In this document: positions 1 through 7,108 of the stretch, one piece after another
Numbering within the stretch: position 1 is the first letter of the stretch
Layout of the letters: each line of letters begins with the position of its first letter
The notes under the pieces: generated by a model
Told to the model about the DNA's origin: nothing
The model's input: the letters and a program-made list of their open reading frames with translations, nothing else
Database searches by the model: none
Position numbers and translations under genes: made by a program
DNA from: CAZBLP01 sp964492825
Lineage (GTDB): Bacteria; DYJV01
Length of the DNA: 29,482 nt
Assembly: GCA_964492825.1 (NCBI GenBank)
Contig: CAZBLP010000026.1
Coordinates: forward strand, 1 to 29,482
Direction of reading: 5' to 3'

Positions 1-63
1 TGTTTTTGACTTATGAATAGTCTTCTCCATGTTTAGAAATAGCCTGTAAAAAAGATAATTTTA
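1..63 (-). other. Region downstream of hisS; possible start of another gene at the window edge
   Basis: On the minus strand, after the hisS TGA stop, there are about 30 non-coding bases and then an ATG at position 30 that stays open to the window edge (M-E-K-T-I-H-K-S-K-T). No good Shine-Dalgarno sequence precedes it; the only purine-rich stretch nearby lies inside the reading frame. Ten residues are too few to recognise a family, and they do not resemble the usual start of AspRS, a common hisS neighbour. It may be the next gene of the operon or nothing. Confidence 0.2.
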
Positions 64-1305
64 TCAGATTTCTTTTAAAGTTTGCTTTAAATTTTTTATT
101 TCAACTGTTTTTTGCTCACCATTTTTCATGTTTCTAATAACAATTTGGTTATTGTTAATTTCTTCCTCTCCTAAAAGTAATGCAAACTTAACACCAATTC
201 TATCAGCTTTTTTTAATTGATTCTTTAAACCTTTTAATTGATAATCAAGCTCTCCTTTTAAACCGCTATTTGTAAGGTTTTTATAAATCTCAATCCCTTT
301 TTTCAGGCAATTTTCTCCTATAATAACAAGGTAAAAATCAGGTGAAATTTTTTCCTTAAAAGAATCCATTAAGATAATTAATCTTTCCATGCCTAATGCA
401 AAACCTATGCCCGGAATATCTTTCCCGCCTATTTCTTTAACAAGATTATTATACCTTCCACCTGCTCCTACTGCATTTTGTGAGCCCAGCCCTTGTGCAA
501 TAGCTTCAAACACAGTTTTTGTATAATAATCCAAACCTCTTACCATTAGCGGATTTTCAGCAAAAGGAACTTCAAAAAATTGGAGATAATTCTTTAATTT
601 TTCATGAAATTCTCTACACTTGGCACACAGATAATCCAGAATTTTAGGTGCATTTATTTTAAGATTTGAGCAAGTTTCTTTTTTGCAATCAAGAATTCTC
701 AGGGGATTTTTTTCTATTCTGCTTTTACAGTCATCACAAAGTTCATTAAGGTAATTTTGAAAATATTTTCTTAAAGCTTCTTCATATATAGGTCTGCAAT
801 CAGGACACCCAACAGAATTAATTTCAATTCTGAAATTTAAAAGATTTAAAGAGGTTAAAAATGAATATAGTATAAAAATAATATGAGCATCTGCAAGAGG
901 GGTGTCAATTGAAAAAAATTCAACTCCAATCTGATAAAATTGTCTTAATCTCCCTTTCTGAGGTCTTTCTCTTCGAAACATAGGACCATAATAATAATAT
1001 TTGTGGGGGCCTGTTGTATTATAAAGAGAATTTTCAATAAATGCCCTTACAACAGACGCTGTGCCTTCTGGTCGAAGTGAAAGCATTTCTCCGCCTTTAT
1101 CTTCAAAAGTGTACATCTCTTTTTGAACAATATCAGTAGCTTCACCAATGGTTCTCAAAAATAATTCGGTTTTTTCAAGAACCGGCGGAGTAATTTCTTT
1201 AAAGCCGTTTGCTTCAAAAATAGTTTTGGCTTTATGTAGCACAATGTTTCTCAGAAGATTTTCTTCAGGCAATATATCTTTAAAGCCTTTAACTGCCCTA
1301 ATCAT
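64..1305 (-). CDS. hisS: Histidyl-tRNA synthetase
   Basis: Charges tRNA-His with histidine in the cytoplasm; class II aminoacyl-tRNA synthetase. The 413-aa length is normal for bacterial HisRS. Visible signatures are the N-terminal KGFKDILPEE segment, RPEGTASVVRAF at about 78-89, motif 2 (MFRRERPQKGRLRQF, 109-123), the HisA histidine-binding motif VRGLDYYTKTVFE (255-267), GAGGRYNNLV (280-289) and motif 3 GIGFALGMERLI (299-310). A C-terminal anticodon-binding domain follows from about 322. The insertion at 165-235 carries paired cysteines (CPDC, CDDC, CAKC), as in many bacterial HisRS. The ATG start is preceded by a strong GAGGAGGG Shine-Dalgarno. It lies 21 bp after truA on the same strand and is probably the fourth gene of a translation/tRNA-modification operon. 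Confidence 0.97.
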   Translation of the reverse strand: MIRAVKGFKDILPEENLLRNIVLHKAKTIFEANGFKEITPPVLEKTELFLRTIGEATDIVQKEMYTFEDKGGEMLSLRPEGTASVVRAFIENSLYNTTGPHKYYYYGPMFRRERPQKGRLRQFYQIGVEFFSIDTPLADAHIIFILYSFLTSLNLLNFRIEINSVGCPDCRPIYEEALRKYFQNYLNELCDDCKSRIEKNPLRILDCKKETCSNLKINAPKILDYLCAKCREFHEKLKNYLQFFEVPFAENPLMVRGLDYYTKTVFEAIAQGLGSQNAVGAGGRYNNLVKEIGGKDIPGIGFALGMERLIILMDSFKEKISPDFYLVIIGENCLKKGIEIYKNLTNSGLKGELDYQLKGLKNQLKKADRIGVKFALLLGEEEINNNQIVIRNMKNGEQKTVEIKNLKQTLKEI

Positions 1306-1326
1306 TTTCCCTCCTCATGTAGTAGT

Positions 1327-2070
1327 TTAAATATTTTCATAGAAGATTTTCTCTAAAAAAAGTCCCTGTGGCGGGGCGCAGTATTTAGCTCTGGAAGGAT
1401 CTTTTACCTCAAGCAAAAGTTTAATAAAGTTCTCATCTTCCTTGTTGTGATTAACTGCAATTAAAGAGCCTACAATTTTTCTAACCATGTTTTTGAGAAA
1501 GCCATTACCAACTATGCTGAAAATATAAAAATTTTTTTTCTTTGTCCAAAAAGCATTGTAAATTGTTCTGTTAAAAGTTTTTGCAGAACATTTCTGACCT
1601 GAAAATGATAAAAAATTGTGTTCTCCAATTAAATCTCTTGATAATTTGTTTAAAAGTTCAATATCTATTTTTTCTCTAATATGCCATGAATAATTTCTGT
1701 AAAATGGAGAACCTGTATTATTATTAAAAATATAGTATCTGTAAAGCTTTTTTTTTGCATCTTTTCTGGAATGAAAATTATTTGAAACTTCTTCTACTGC
1801 TTTTATCCTAATATCAAGTGGTAGCAGTTTATTTAAGCTGTTTTTAAGATTTTCACTATTAATTGTTTTTTCTGTAAAAAAATTTGCAATTTGAGCTTTT
1901 GCATGAACTTTTGCATCTGTTCTGCTGGCACCGTGTAAAACAAGATTTTCCTGGAGAATTAATTCTAATTTGTCTTTAATTATTCCTTGGACAGTTGTTT
2001 GAGACGGCTGAATTTGCCATCCGAAATAATTTGTCCCATCATACTGAATAGAAAGTTTGAAGTTTGTCAT
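1327..2070 (-). CDS. truA: tRNA pseudouridine(38-40) synthase TruA
   Basis: Isomerises uridines 38-40 in the anticodon stem-loop of tRNAs to pseudouridine. The 247-aa protein starts with the TruA signature (IQYDGTNYFGWQIQP, about 8-22) and has the catalytic aspartate in SRTDAKVHA (D52), where most homologues read GRTDAGVHA. The GxFLxxMVRxxVGSL segment appears near residues 195-210 as GNGFLKNMVRKIVGSLI. Its ATG overlaps the TAA stop of the upstream ttuA-like gene by one base (TAATG), a typical coupled junction, and the AGGA of its ribosome-binding site lies inside the end of that gene. It sits between two other tRNA genes, consistent with a tRNA-maturation operon. Confidence 0.96.
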   Translation of the reverse strand: MTNFKLSIQYDGTNYFGWQIQPSQTTVQGIIKDKLELILQENLVLHGASRTDAKVHAKAQIANFFTEKTINSENLKNSLNKLLPLDIRIKAVEEVSNNFHSRKDAKKKLYRYYIFNNNTGSPFYRNYSWHIREKIDIELLNKLSRDLIGEHNFLSFSGQKCSAKTFNRTIYNAFWTKKKNFYIFSIVGNGFLKNMVRKIVGSLIAVNHNKEDENFIKLLLEVKDPSRAKYCAPPQGLFLEKIFYENI

Positions 2071-2963
2071 TATTCCTGTAACTCCTTTACAATTCTACAA
2101 AATTTGCAAATTTCAAAATTTGTGGTTGGATAATCACAAATTTTGCAAAATTTAAAATCCACAGCTTTTTCCGGCAAATACTCATTAATTTTTAGAAAAA
2201 ATTGTAAAAAGCTAAGTGAATAATCCATTTTTTTATTAAAAAACTCTACACCTTCTTGTAAGACTTTATGTGTAGAGTTTTCTGAATATGGACATATAGC
2301 TGATACAAAATCAATATTGTTTGCTTTGCAATAATTTATATTATCCTGCTCTGAAATAAAAAATTGAGGCTTAATTTTACCTACAAGTTTTTTATCTTTT
2401 AAAGTAGGGGTGAAAAAATAGCAATATCTTTTAACATATTCCACGCTGCCGCTTAGAATGTTTTGATTCAGAAATATTATTTCATCGTCCATGTTGTGAC
2501 CGGTTATAATAAAATCAAAATTATTTTCCCAAGCAAACTTGTTTAAAATATATCTTTTGACAGTACCGCAGTAAGCACAAATTTTTTTTGTTATTTTAGA
2601 TATATCAGGAATGCTAAATTTATAATTTTCATCTAAGTTATAAATGTGCATAGGCACTTCTAAATGTTTGCATAAATTTTCTGAAGCCTCTAAACTCTCT
2701 TTGCTGAAATTATCAATACCCAAATTGAGGAAAATCGCTTCCAATTCATATTTATATTTAGTTTTTAAATGATTTAATGCATGTAGGATTGCAACAGAAT
2801 CTTTACCGCCTGAGATGGCAACTAAAATCTTTTTCTCCTTAACTGGTGTATTTTTAATAGATTTTTTTACTCGATTGTAATAAAATTGATTAAAATGTTC
2901 TTTACAGATATTTTTTTTATTTTTTTTTATTACTGCTTCATTATTGCAATATTTACACTTCAA
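2070..2963 (-). CDS. TtuA/TtcA-family tRNA 2-thiolation enzyme (PP-loop, Fe-S and zinc fingers)
   Basis: Probable tRNA 2-sulfurtransferase of the TtuA group; characterised members make 2-thio-ribothymidine at tRNA position 54 in thermophiles. The 297-aa protein has an N-terminal zinc finger (C3, C6, C20, H23), the ATP-pyrophosphatase PP-loop SGGKDS (51-56), a CAYC pair (C129, C132) and a third cysteine (C224 in AICPYS). These three match, in number and spacing, the [4Fe-4S] ligands known in Thermus TtuA. A C-terminal zinc finger follows (C273, C276, C286, C289). TtcA, which acts on C32, lacks the two zinc fingers, so TtuA is the better call. The start is TTG, supported by TAGGAG six bases upstream; that site overlaps the TAG stop of the small gene at 2973-3119, suggesting coupled translation. 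The sulfur-carrier partner TtuB is not in the window. Confidence 0.85.
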   Translation of the reverse strand: MKCKYCNNEAVIKKNKKNICKEHFNQFYYNRVKKSIKNTPVKEKKILVAISGGKDSVAILHALNHLKTKYKYELEAIFLNLGIDNFSKESLEASENLCKHLEVPMHIYNLDENYKFSIPDISKITKKICAYCGTVKRYILNKFAWENNFDFIITGHNMDDEIIFLNQNILSGSVEYVKRYCYFFTPTLKDKKLVGKIKPQFFISEQDNINYCKANNIDFVSAICPYSENSTHKVLQEGVEFFNKKMDYSLSFLQFFLKINEYLPEKAVDFKFCKICDYPTTNFEICKFCRIVKELQE

Positions 2964-2972
2964 ATATTACTC

Positions 2973-3119
2973 CTATCCCATGTTTAGTTTTTTTTCAATT
3001 TCCTTTATTCTTTGCTCAATTATCTTTTTTTCTTTTTCAGATACTTTTTTCTCAGCTAATTTTTTCTTAAGTGCAAACAACTCCATTTCCATTGAATATT
3101 CTTTGCAGCAAATTCTCAT
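2973..3119 (-). CDS. Small coiled-coil protein, 48 aa, heading the ttuA-truA-hisS operon
   Basis: A short open frame that is easily missed. It has an ATG at 3119, a GGGAG Shine-Dalgarno seven bases upstream and a TATAAT hexamer a further short distance upstream (3143-3148). The product starts MRICCKEYS and continues as a charged Lys/Glu-rich helix (LFALKKKLAEKKVSEKEKK, then further K/E-rich residues), likely one coiled-coil. The Cys-Cys pair near the N-terminus is the only other notable feature. Its TAG stop is part of the TAGGAG ribosome-binding site of the ttuA-like gene, so ribosomes finishing here could restart there. No family recognised. It could be a real small protein or a leader peptide controlling the operon; the good Shine-Dalgarno and coding-like composition favour translation either way. 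Confidence 0.65.
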   Translation of the reverse strand: MRICCKEYSMEMELFALKKKLAEKKVSEKEKKIIEQRIKEIEKKLNMG

Positions 3120-3142
3120 AATTTCTCCCTACTTTGTCCAAA

Positions 3143-3148
3143 ATTATA
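3143..3148 (-). promoter_or_regulatory. Probable -10 box for the small protein/ttuA/truA/hisS operon
   Basis: Reading the minus strand, a perfect TATAAT lies 23 bases before the ATG at 3119, leaving a short leader with the GGGAG ribosome-binding site. The expected -35 position is poor (around TGGTAA), so only the -10 is convincing. Position and orientation fit the first gene of the operon. Confidence 0.5.
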
Positions 3149-3204
3149 TTAGGATTTAAAAATTTTTACCATAAAAGAAAAGCTTTTTCAATTAATTAAA
3201 TTTA

Positions 3205-3233
3205 TTGATAAATAGCATAATTTTTGATACATA
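3205..3233 (+). promoter_or_regulatory. Candidate promoter just before the APC permease start
   Basis: TTGATA (3205-3210), a 17-base spacer and TACATA (3228-3233) on the plus strand. The -10 ends only seven bases before the ATG at 3241, and there is no Shine-Dalgarno, so the transcript would begin at or next to the start codon. The -10 match is weak (3 of 6); the case rests mainly on the same layout at other genes in this window. Confidence 0.35.
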
Positions 3234-3240
3234 AAAAATT

Positions 3241-5076
3241 ATGGCAAAACTTGAAAAGGGACTTAAACTCATTGATATTTTTAGTATTTCTTCAGGTGCT
3301 ATGGTTAGTGCGGGAATATTTATACTTCCTGGCATAGCATATGGCAAATGTGGACCAAGTGTTATTTTCGCATATTTTTTGGCAGGTCTTTTATCTATCC
3401 CCGGTGTTTTTAGCATTGCAGAATTAGTCACTGCCATGCCTAAAGCCGGAGGAGGATATTTTTTTGTTACAAGAAGTTTGGGCGCTGGAGTAGGTACAGT
3501 TGCAGGGGTATTAAGCTGGTTTTCCCTTATATTTAAAACAACATTTGCTCTTGTGGGACTTTCAACATATCTCATTCTTATAATAAGTATTAATCCTCAT
3601 ATTGTAGGTATAGTTGTTTGTATGATTTTTCTCCTTATTAACTATTTTGGAGTGAAAAAAGCAGGTAGAATTCAAGTTTTTTTAGTTTTTATACTTTTTG
3701 CAATTTTAGTTTTTTATATAATTTTTGCTTTTAATCATATTAATGTTAATTTTTATGTACCTTTTGTTAAGGGCAATTTACAGAATATTTTTTCAACAGC
3801 AGGTTTTGTATTTGTTTCTTACGGCGGTTTATTAAAAGTAGCCAGCCTTGCAGAAGAAGTGGAAGATTCTAAAAAGTTACCTAAAGGTATGCTTCTTGCC
3901 ATGGGTATTATCTGCATTATATACACATTGCTTGTTTTTGTTACTGTAGGTTTAATTCCAGGTGGCAAATTAGCAACTACTATTACTCCCATATCAGATG
4001 GCGGAGCTGTTATATTGGGAAGCAAAGGAAGGTTAATTTTGTCAATTGCTGCTGTTATTGGATTTGTCTCAGCTGCAAATGTGGGGATAATGTCAGCTTC
4101 AAGATATCCTTATGCATTGAGCAAAGACAGTATGTTTCCTGAGATATTTTCTGTTGTTTCAAAAAAATTCAAAACACCATATTTATCAATTTTAGTTACA
4201 GGAATTTTAATAATTTTAAGTTTATTTTTGAAATTGGATATATTGGTGGAAATTGCTTCAACATCATTAATTTTAACTTATATTTTAGCTAATATTTCAG
4301 TTATAATAATGAGAGAAAGCAAACTTGTTAATTATAATCCCCAGTTTAAAGCATTTTTTTATCCTTACCTGCAGATTGTAGGTGTTATTATTTATATATT
4401 TTTGATTTTTGAAATAGGTAAAGAAGCTTTATTTGCAACTTTAATATTCATTTTAGCAAGTATAATTATTTACTTTTTTTACGGAAGAAAAAGAAAGCAG
4501 AAAGAATTTGCACTTCTTCATGTTGTTGAGAGAATTATAAATAAGAAAATCACAGGTGTAAAGCTTGAAAAAGAGCTTAGAAAAATTTTGCTTGAAAGAG
4601 ATTCCATAAAAGAGGATAGATTTGACAAATTAGTAAAAAAGTCCTTAACATTGGACATTCCCGAGAAAATGGATTATAAACAATTATATAAAATAGTTTC
4701 AAAAAAACTTGCTAAAAGAATAAATCTGACAGAAAAAAATATTTTCCAGCTGCTTATGGAGAAAGAAGAAAGATTTAGCAGTGTTCTTGGAAATAATTTA
4801 GCAATACCACATATTGTTATTGATGGCGAAAAGATTTTTGATATGGTGCTAATAAGGGCAAAAGAAGGTATTATTTTTCCTGAGGATAAAGAAGTTCATG
4901 TTATTTTTATTTTAATAGGCACTTTAGATGAAAGGTATTTTCATTTGCAATCATTATCTGCAATAGCTCAGATAATTCATGATAAACATTTTCTTGAAAG
5001 ATGGATGGAAGGAAAAGATGAAACAATTTTAAAACATATAGTATTACTAAGTAAAAGAGAAAGAATTACAAGCTAA
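3241..5076 (+). CDS. APC-superfamily amino acid permease fused to a C-terminal PTS EIIA-like domain
   Basis: Inner-membrane amino acid/polyamine-type transporter of 611 aa. The first ~410 residues are a permease: the N-terminus LKLIDIFSISSGAMVSAGIF matches the APC start (helix 1 with the G-A-M-x-S-x-G-I-F motif), and some 11-12 hydrophobic segments follow. A charged linker (about 410-490) leads to a soluble domain (about 490-605) resembling PTS EIIA of the fructose/nitrogen type. Its GNNLAIPH motif places the presumed phosphorylatable histidine at H524. Permease-EIIA fusions are known but uncommon; the domain probably regulates transport. The substrate cannot be read from the sequence. The ATG at 3241 lacks a Shine-Dalgarno but gives the family's normal N-terminus. 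The only co-directional neighbour is the RNase Z-like gene 82 bp downstream. Confidence 0.88.
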   Translation: MAKLEKGLKLIDIFSISSGAMVSAGIFILPGIAYGKCGPSVIFAYFLAGLLSIPGVFSIAELVTAMPKAGGGYFFVTRSLGAGVGTVAGVLSWFSLIFKTTFALVGLSTYLILIISINPHIVGIVVCMIFLLINYFGVKKAGRIQVFLVFILFAILVFYIIFAFNHINVNFYVPFVKGNLQNIFSTAGFVFVSYGGLLKVASLAEEVEDSKKLPKGMLLAMGIICIIYTLLVFVTVGLIPGGKLATTITPISDGGAVILGSKGRLILSIAAVIGFVSAANVGIMSASRYPYALSKDSMFPEIFSVVSKKFKTPYLSILVTGILIILSLFLKLDILVEIASTSLILTYILANISVIIMRESKLVNYNPQFKAFFYPYLQIVGVIIYIFLIFEIGKEALFATLIFILASIIIYFFYGRKRKQKEFALLHVVERIINKKITGVKLEKELRKILLERDSIKEDRFDKLVKKSLTLDIPEKMDYKQLYKIVSKKLAKRINLTEKNIFQLLMEKEERFSSVLGNNLAIPHIVIDGEKIFDMVLIRAKEGIIFPEDKEVHVIFILIGTLDERYFHLQSLSAIAQIIHDKHFLERWMEGKDETILKHIVLLSKRERITS

Positions 5077-5102
5077 ATTTCATAAAAATAGGTAAATAGG
5101 CT

Positions 5103-5156
5103 ATGAATAAATTGTTTTTCAAAGATAATGGCAAAATAGAGGTAGTGTTTAAATAA
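5103..5156 (+). CDS. Possible 17-codon micro-ORF between the permease and RNase Z-like genes
   Basis: ATG at 5103 after a short AGG (only two bases away), encoding M-N-K-L-F-F-K-D-N-G-K-I-E-V-V-F-K. Its TAA stop is one base before the ATG of the next gene, which itself has only a distant GAGG. Such a layout could let ribosomes reinitiate on the downstream gene. It is too short to test by composition and may be chance. Confidence 0.25.
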   Translation: MNKLFFKDNGKIEVVFK

Positions 5157-5157
5157 C

Positions 5158-6135
5158 ATGGTTCATTTATTCCAACCTAAATTACTCAATGGCCATTCAG
5201 GAGACCCGGTTGTATTAGTGTCTCTTTTTGGCAAAAGCAATATTTATCTCATAGATATAGGCGATATTTCAAAATTGTCCAATAAAGATGTACTAAAAAT
5301 CAATAAAATTTTTGTCAGCCATACCCATATGGACCATTTTTACGGTTTTGACAGGGTTTTAAGAACATTTTTAGGAAAAGAAAAATACTTACAGGTTTTT
5401 GGCCCTAAAAATATAATAAAAAATATAAAAGGTAAGCTGGAAGGCTATACCTGGAATTTAGTGGATAATTATAAAACTAATTTTACAATTGAAGTTTTTG
5501 AAATACTTGCTACAAAGATAAATAGAGCTAAATTTCAATGCAGAAAAAAATTTAAATTAGAAAAGTTGGCTTCTGTAAAAAGAAGAAATAATATAATAGT
5601 AAGAGAAAGTAACCATCAGGTTAGGGCGATTATTCTCAATCATAAAACCCCTTCAATATCATATATTTTGGAAGAAGATTTCCATATAAATATTTTAAAG
5701 GAAAAGCTTAATAAATTAGGATTATCCACAGGAAAATGGTTAAGTGATTTAAAAGAATATATTTATCAGGGAAAGTTAAATAAAAACTTAACAGTTGAAG
5801 ATAAAATTTTTAATGTTGGTTTTCTTAAAAAAAAGATTTGTAAAATCACTATAGGTTATAAAATTACTTATATTACTGATATTATTTTTTCAAAAGAAAA
5901 TATAAAAAAATTAAAGCCTTTTATTAAAAATACTACTTTTTTGTTCATAGAAGCATCTTTTTTAAACAGAGAAAGAGCAAGAGCAAGGGAGAGATTCCAC
6001 CTTACTGCAAAGCAGGCAGGGTATATTGCAAAACTTGCTGATGCAAAAAAAAACATTCTTTTTCATATTTCACCTATTCATCACGGAGAATATGCATTAA
6101 TTAAAAAAGAGTTTTCGGAAATAAGAGAGGAATAA
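5158..6135 (+). CDS. Metallo-beta-lactamase-fold protein, RNase Z-like
   Basis: Zinc-dependent hydrolase of the RNase Z/ElaC branch, 325 aa, probably cytoplasmic. Metal ligands visible: SHTHMDH (H55, H57, D59, H60), NHKTPS (H162), TDIIF (D241) and H303. The tail of the family is also present: LFIEASFL, then HLTAKQAGYIA with H281. The N-terminus (NGHSGDPVVLVSLFG, then LIDIGD) differs from classical RNase Z, which starts with the FLGTGA-type strand, so this is a distinct subfamily; tRNA 3'-end processing is likely but not proven. It follows the permease on the same strand and ends 18 bp from the stop of the convergent DUF4911 gene. An Arg/Ala-rich RERARARER stretch (271-279) just before the HLTAKQA motif could contact nucleic acid, but that is inference. 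Confidence 0.8.
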   Translation: MVHLFQPKLLNGHSGDPVVLVSLFGKSNIYLIDIGDISKLSNKDVLKINKIFVSHTHMDHFYGFDRVLRTFLGKEKYLQVFGPKNIIKNIKGKLEGYTWNLVDNYKTNFTIEVFEILATKINRAKFQCRKKFKLEKLASVKRRNNIIVRESNHQVRAIILNHKTPSISYILEEDFHINILKEKLNKLGLSTGKWLSDLKEYIYQGKLNKNLTVEDKIFNVGFLKKKICKITIGYKITYITDIIFSKENIKKLKPFIKNTTFLFIEASFLNRERARARERFHLTAKQAGYIAKLADAKKNILFHISPIHHGEYALIKKEFSEIREE

Positions 6136-6153
6136 CTGAAACAACACTGTTTT

Positions 6154-6399
6154 TTATTTTATTTCAATTATATTGACATTTTTTTTTATATCTTCTATTA
6201 ATTGTTCAAAATCTTTTATAAAAAAAGGAGATATTGTAACCTTGATTTTTGCCTGATAAGGGTCCATTGTGGTGACAAATCCAAAAATTTCATAGCTTTC
6301 AATAATAAAATTAATAAAGTATATTTCATTGCGAGGTACAATGAAAAATTTGTCAATAGATTTGAATTTAGAGTTTTTTAATGTAGATAATTTTTCCAT
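6154..6399 (-). CDS. DUF4911-like small protein
   Basis: An 81-aa protein that I match from memory to the DUF4911 family: a central R-x-E-I-Y-F-I-x-F-I-I-E-S-Y segment, then FGFVTTMDP, then a strand plus a terminal helix (DFEQLIEDIKK). Function unknown; the size and alternating strand/helix pattern suggest a small alpha/beta fold. The ATG at 6399 has a strong GAGGAAAGG Shine-Dalgarno five bases upstream, so the gene is probably real despite lying head-to-head over the kinase start (shared 6341-6399). The next upstream gene on this strand is transketolase, beyond the opposite-strand kinase gene. No promoter of its own was seen, so it may be read from the transketolase transcript running antisense through the kinase. 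Confidence 0.72.
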   Translation of the reverse strand: MEKLSTLKNSKFKSIDKFFIVPRNEIYFINFIIESYEIFGFVTTMDPYQAKIKVTISPFFIKDFEQLIEDIKKNVNIIEIK

Positions 6400-7108
6400 A
6401 CATACCTTTCCTCAATATAAAGAATCATTGAAAAACTTAGTAAAAAATTTTCATAAAAAAAGCAACCACTATATTGGACGAAATAAAATTTTTCTTTATA
6501 ACAATCTTGTTATTAGGAAATATTACCATGGTGGTTTATTACGCCATATTTTAAGAGATAATTTTACAGAAATAAACAGATTCTTAAATGAGCTTGGAAT
6601 AATTCATTATCTAAACAGAAGAAATTTCCCAACTGTAAAAGCAATAGGAGTATTAGTCAAAAAAAATTTTTTTTACAAAGCTTACATTGTTACTGAAAAT
6701 ATTGCCGGCTCCATAGATTTGATTAATGTATTATTAAAAGATGGTAGTTTTGATTTAGAATATTTATTTTATAATGCCGGAAAAATTACAAAAAATTTAC
6801 ATTCTTACAATATTATACATAAAGATTTACATATTAAAAACTTTCTTATAAAAAATAAAGACATTTTTTTAATTGATTTTGACAAAAGTTTTTTCTCTGA
6901 AAACAAAGAAGAAAAAATTAAGGATATTAGAAGACTTATCCGTTCCTGTTATAAGTTTAATTATTTCTCTAAAAGTAGAAAGATTGAAGAGCACCATATC
7001 TCTCTTTTTTTAGATGGATATGGCGAAGATAAAGAGATAATCAGTGATGTAAAAATTAACTGGTTAAATAAAATCAGCTGGCACCTTAATAAACCTAAAT
7101 ATTTATAA
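6341..7108 (+). CDS. LPS/Kdo-kinase-like protein (KdkA/WaaP group)
   Basis: Predicted sugar kinase phosphorylating the inner core of lipopolysaccharide, probably Kdo, at the cytoplasmic face of the inner membrane. The 255-aa protein shows the KdkA-like glycine-rich/lysine region VIRKYYHGGLLRHILRDNF (about 49-67), a catalytic loop HKDLHIKNFLI with D162, and a metal-binding aspartate in LIDFDKS (D179). No signal or membrane segment. I chose the ATG at 6341 (GAGG four bases upstream); an in-frame TTG at 6329 is possible. Both starts lie inside the opposite-strand DUF4911 gene, and the 3' end overlaps the transketolase gene by six bases. RIO/Bud32-type small-molecule kinases share the same motifs, so the substrate is uncertain. 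Confidence 0.75.
   Translation: MKNLSIDLNLEFFNVDNFSIHTFPQYKESLKNLVKNFHKKSNHYIGRNKIFLYNNLVIRKYYHGGLLRHILRDNFTEINRFLNELGIIHYLNRRNFPTVKAIGVLVKKNFFYKAYIVTENIAGSIDLINVLLKDGSFDLEYLFYNAGKITKNLHSYNIIHKDLHIKNFLIKNKDIFLIDFDKSFFSENKEEKIKDIRRLIRSCYKFNYFSKSRKIEEHHISLFLDGYGEDKEIISDVKINWLNKISWHLNKPKYL

Noticed and set aside
165..800. Cysteine-rich insertion in HisRS as an unusual metal site
   Set aside because: CxxC pairs in this region occur in many bacterial histidyl-tRNA synthetases; ordinary.
3192..3575. 127-codon open frame on the minus strand under the APC permease
   Set aside because: Lies antisense to the conserved N-terminus of the permease. Pro/Ala-rich composition unlike other proteins here, no recognisable family.
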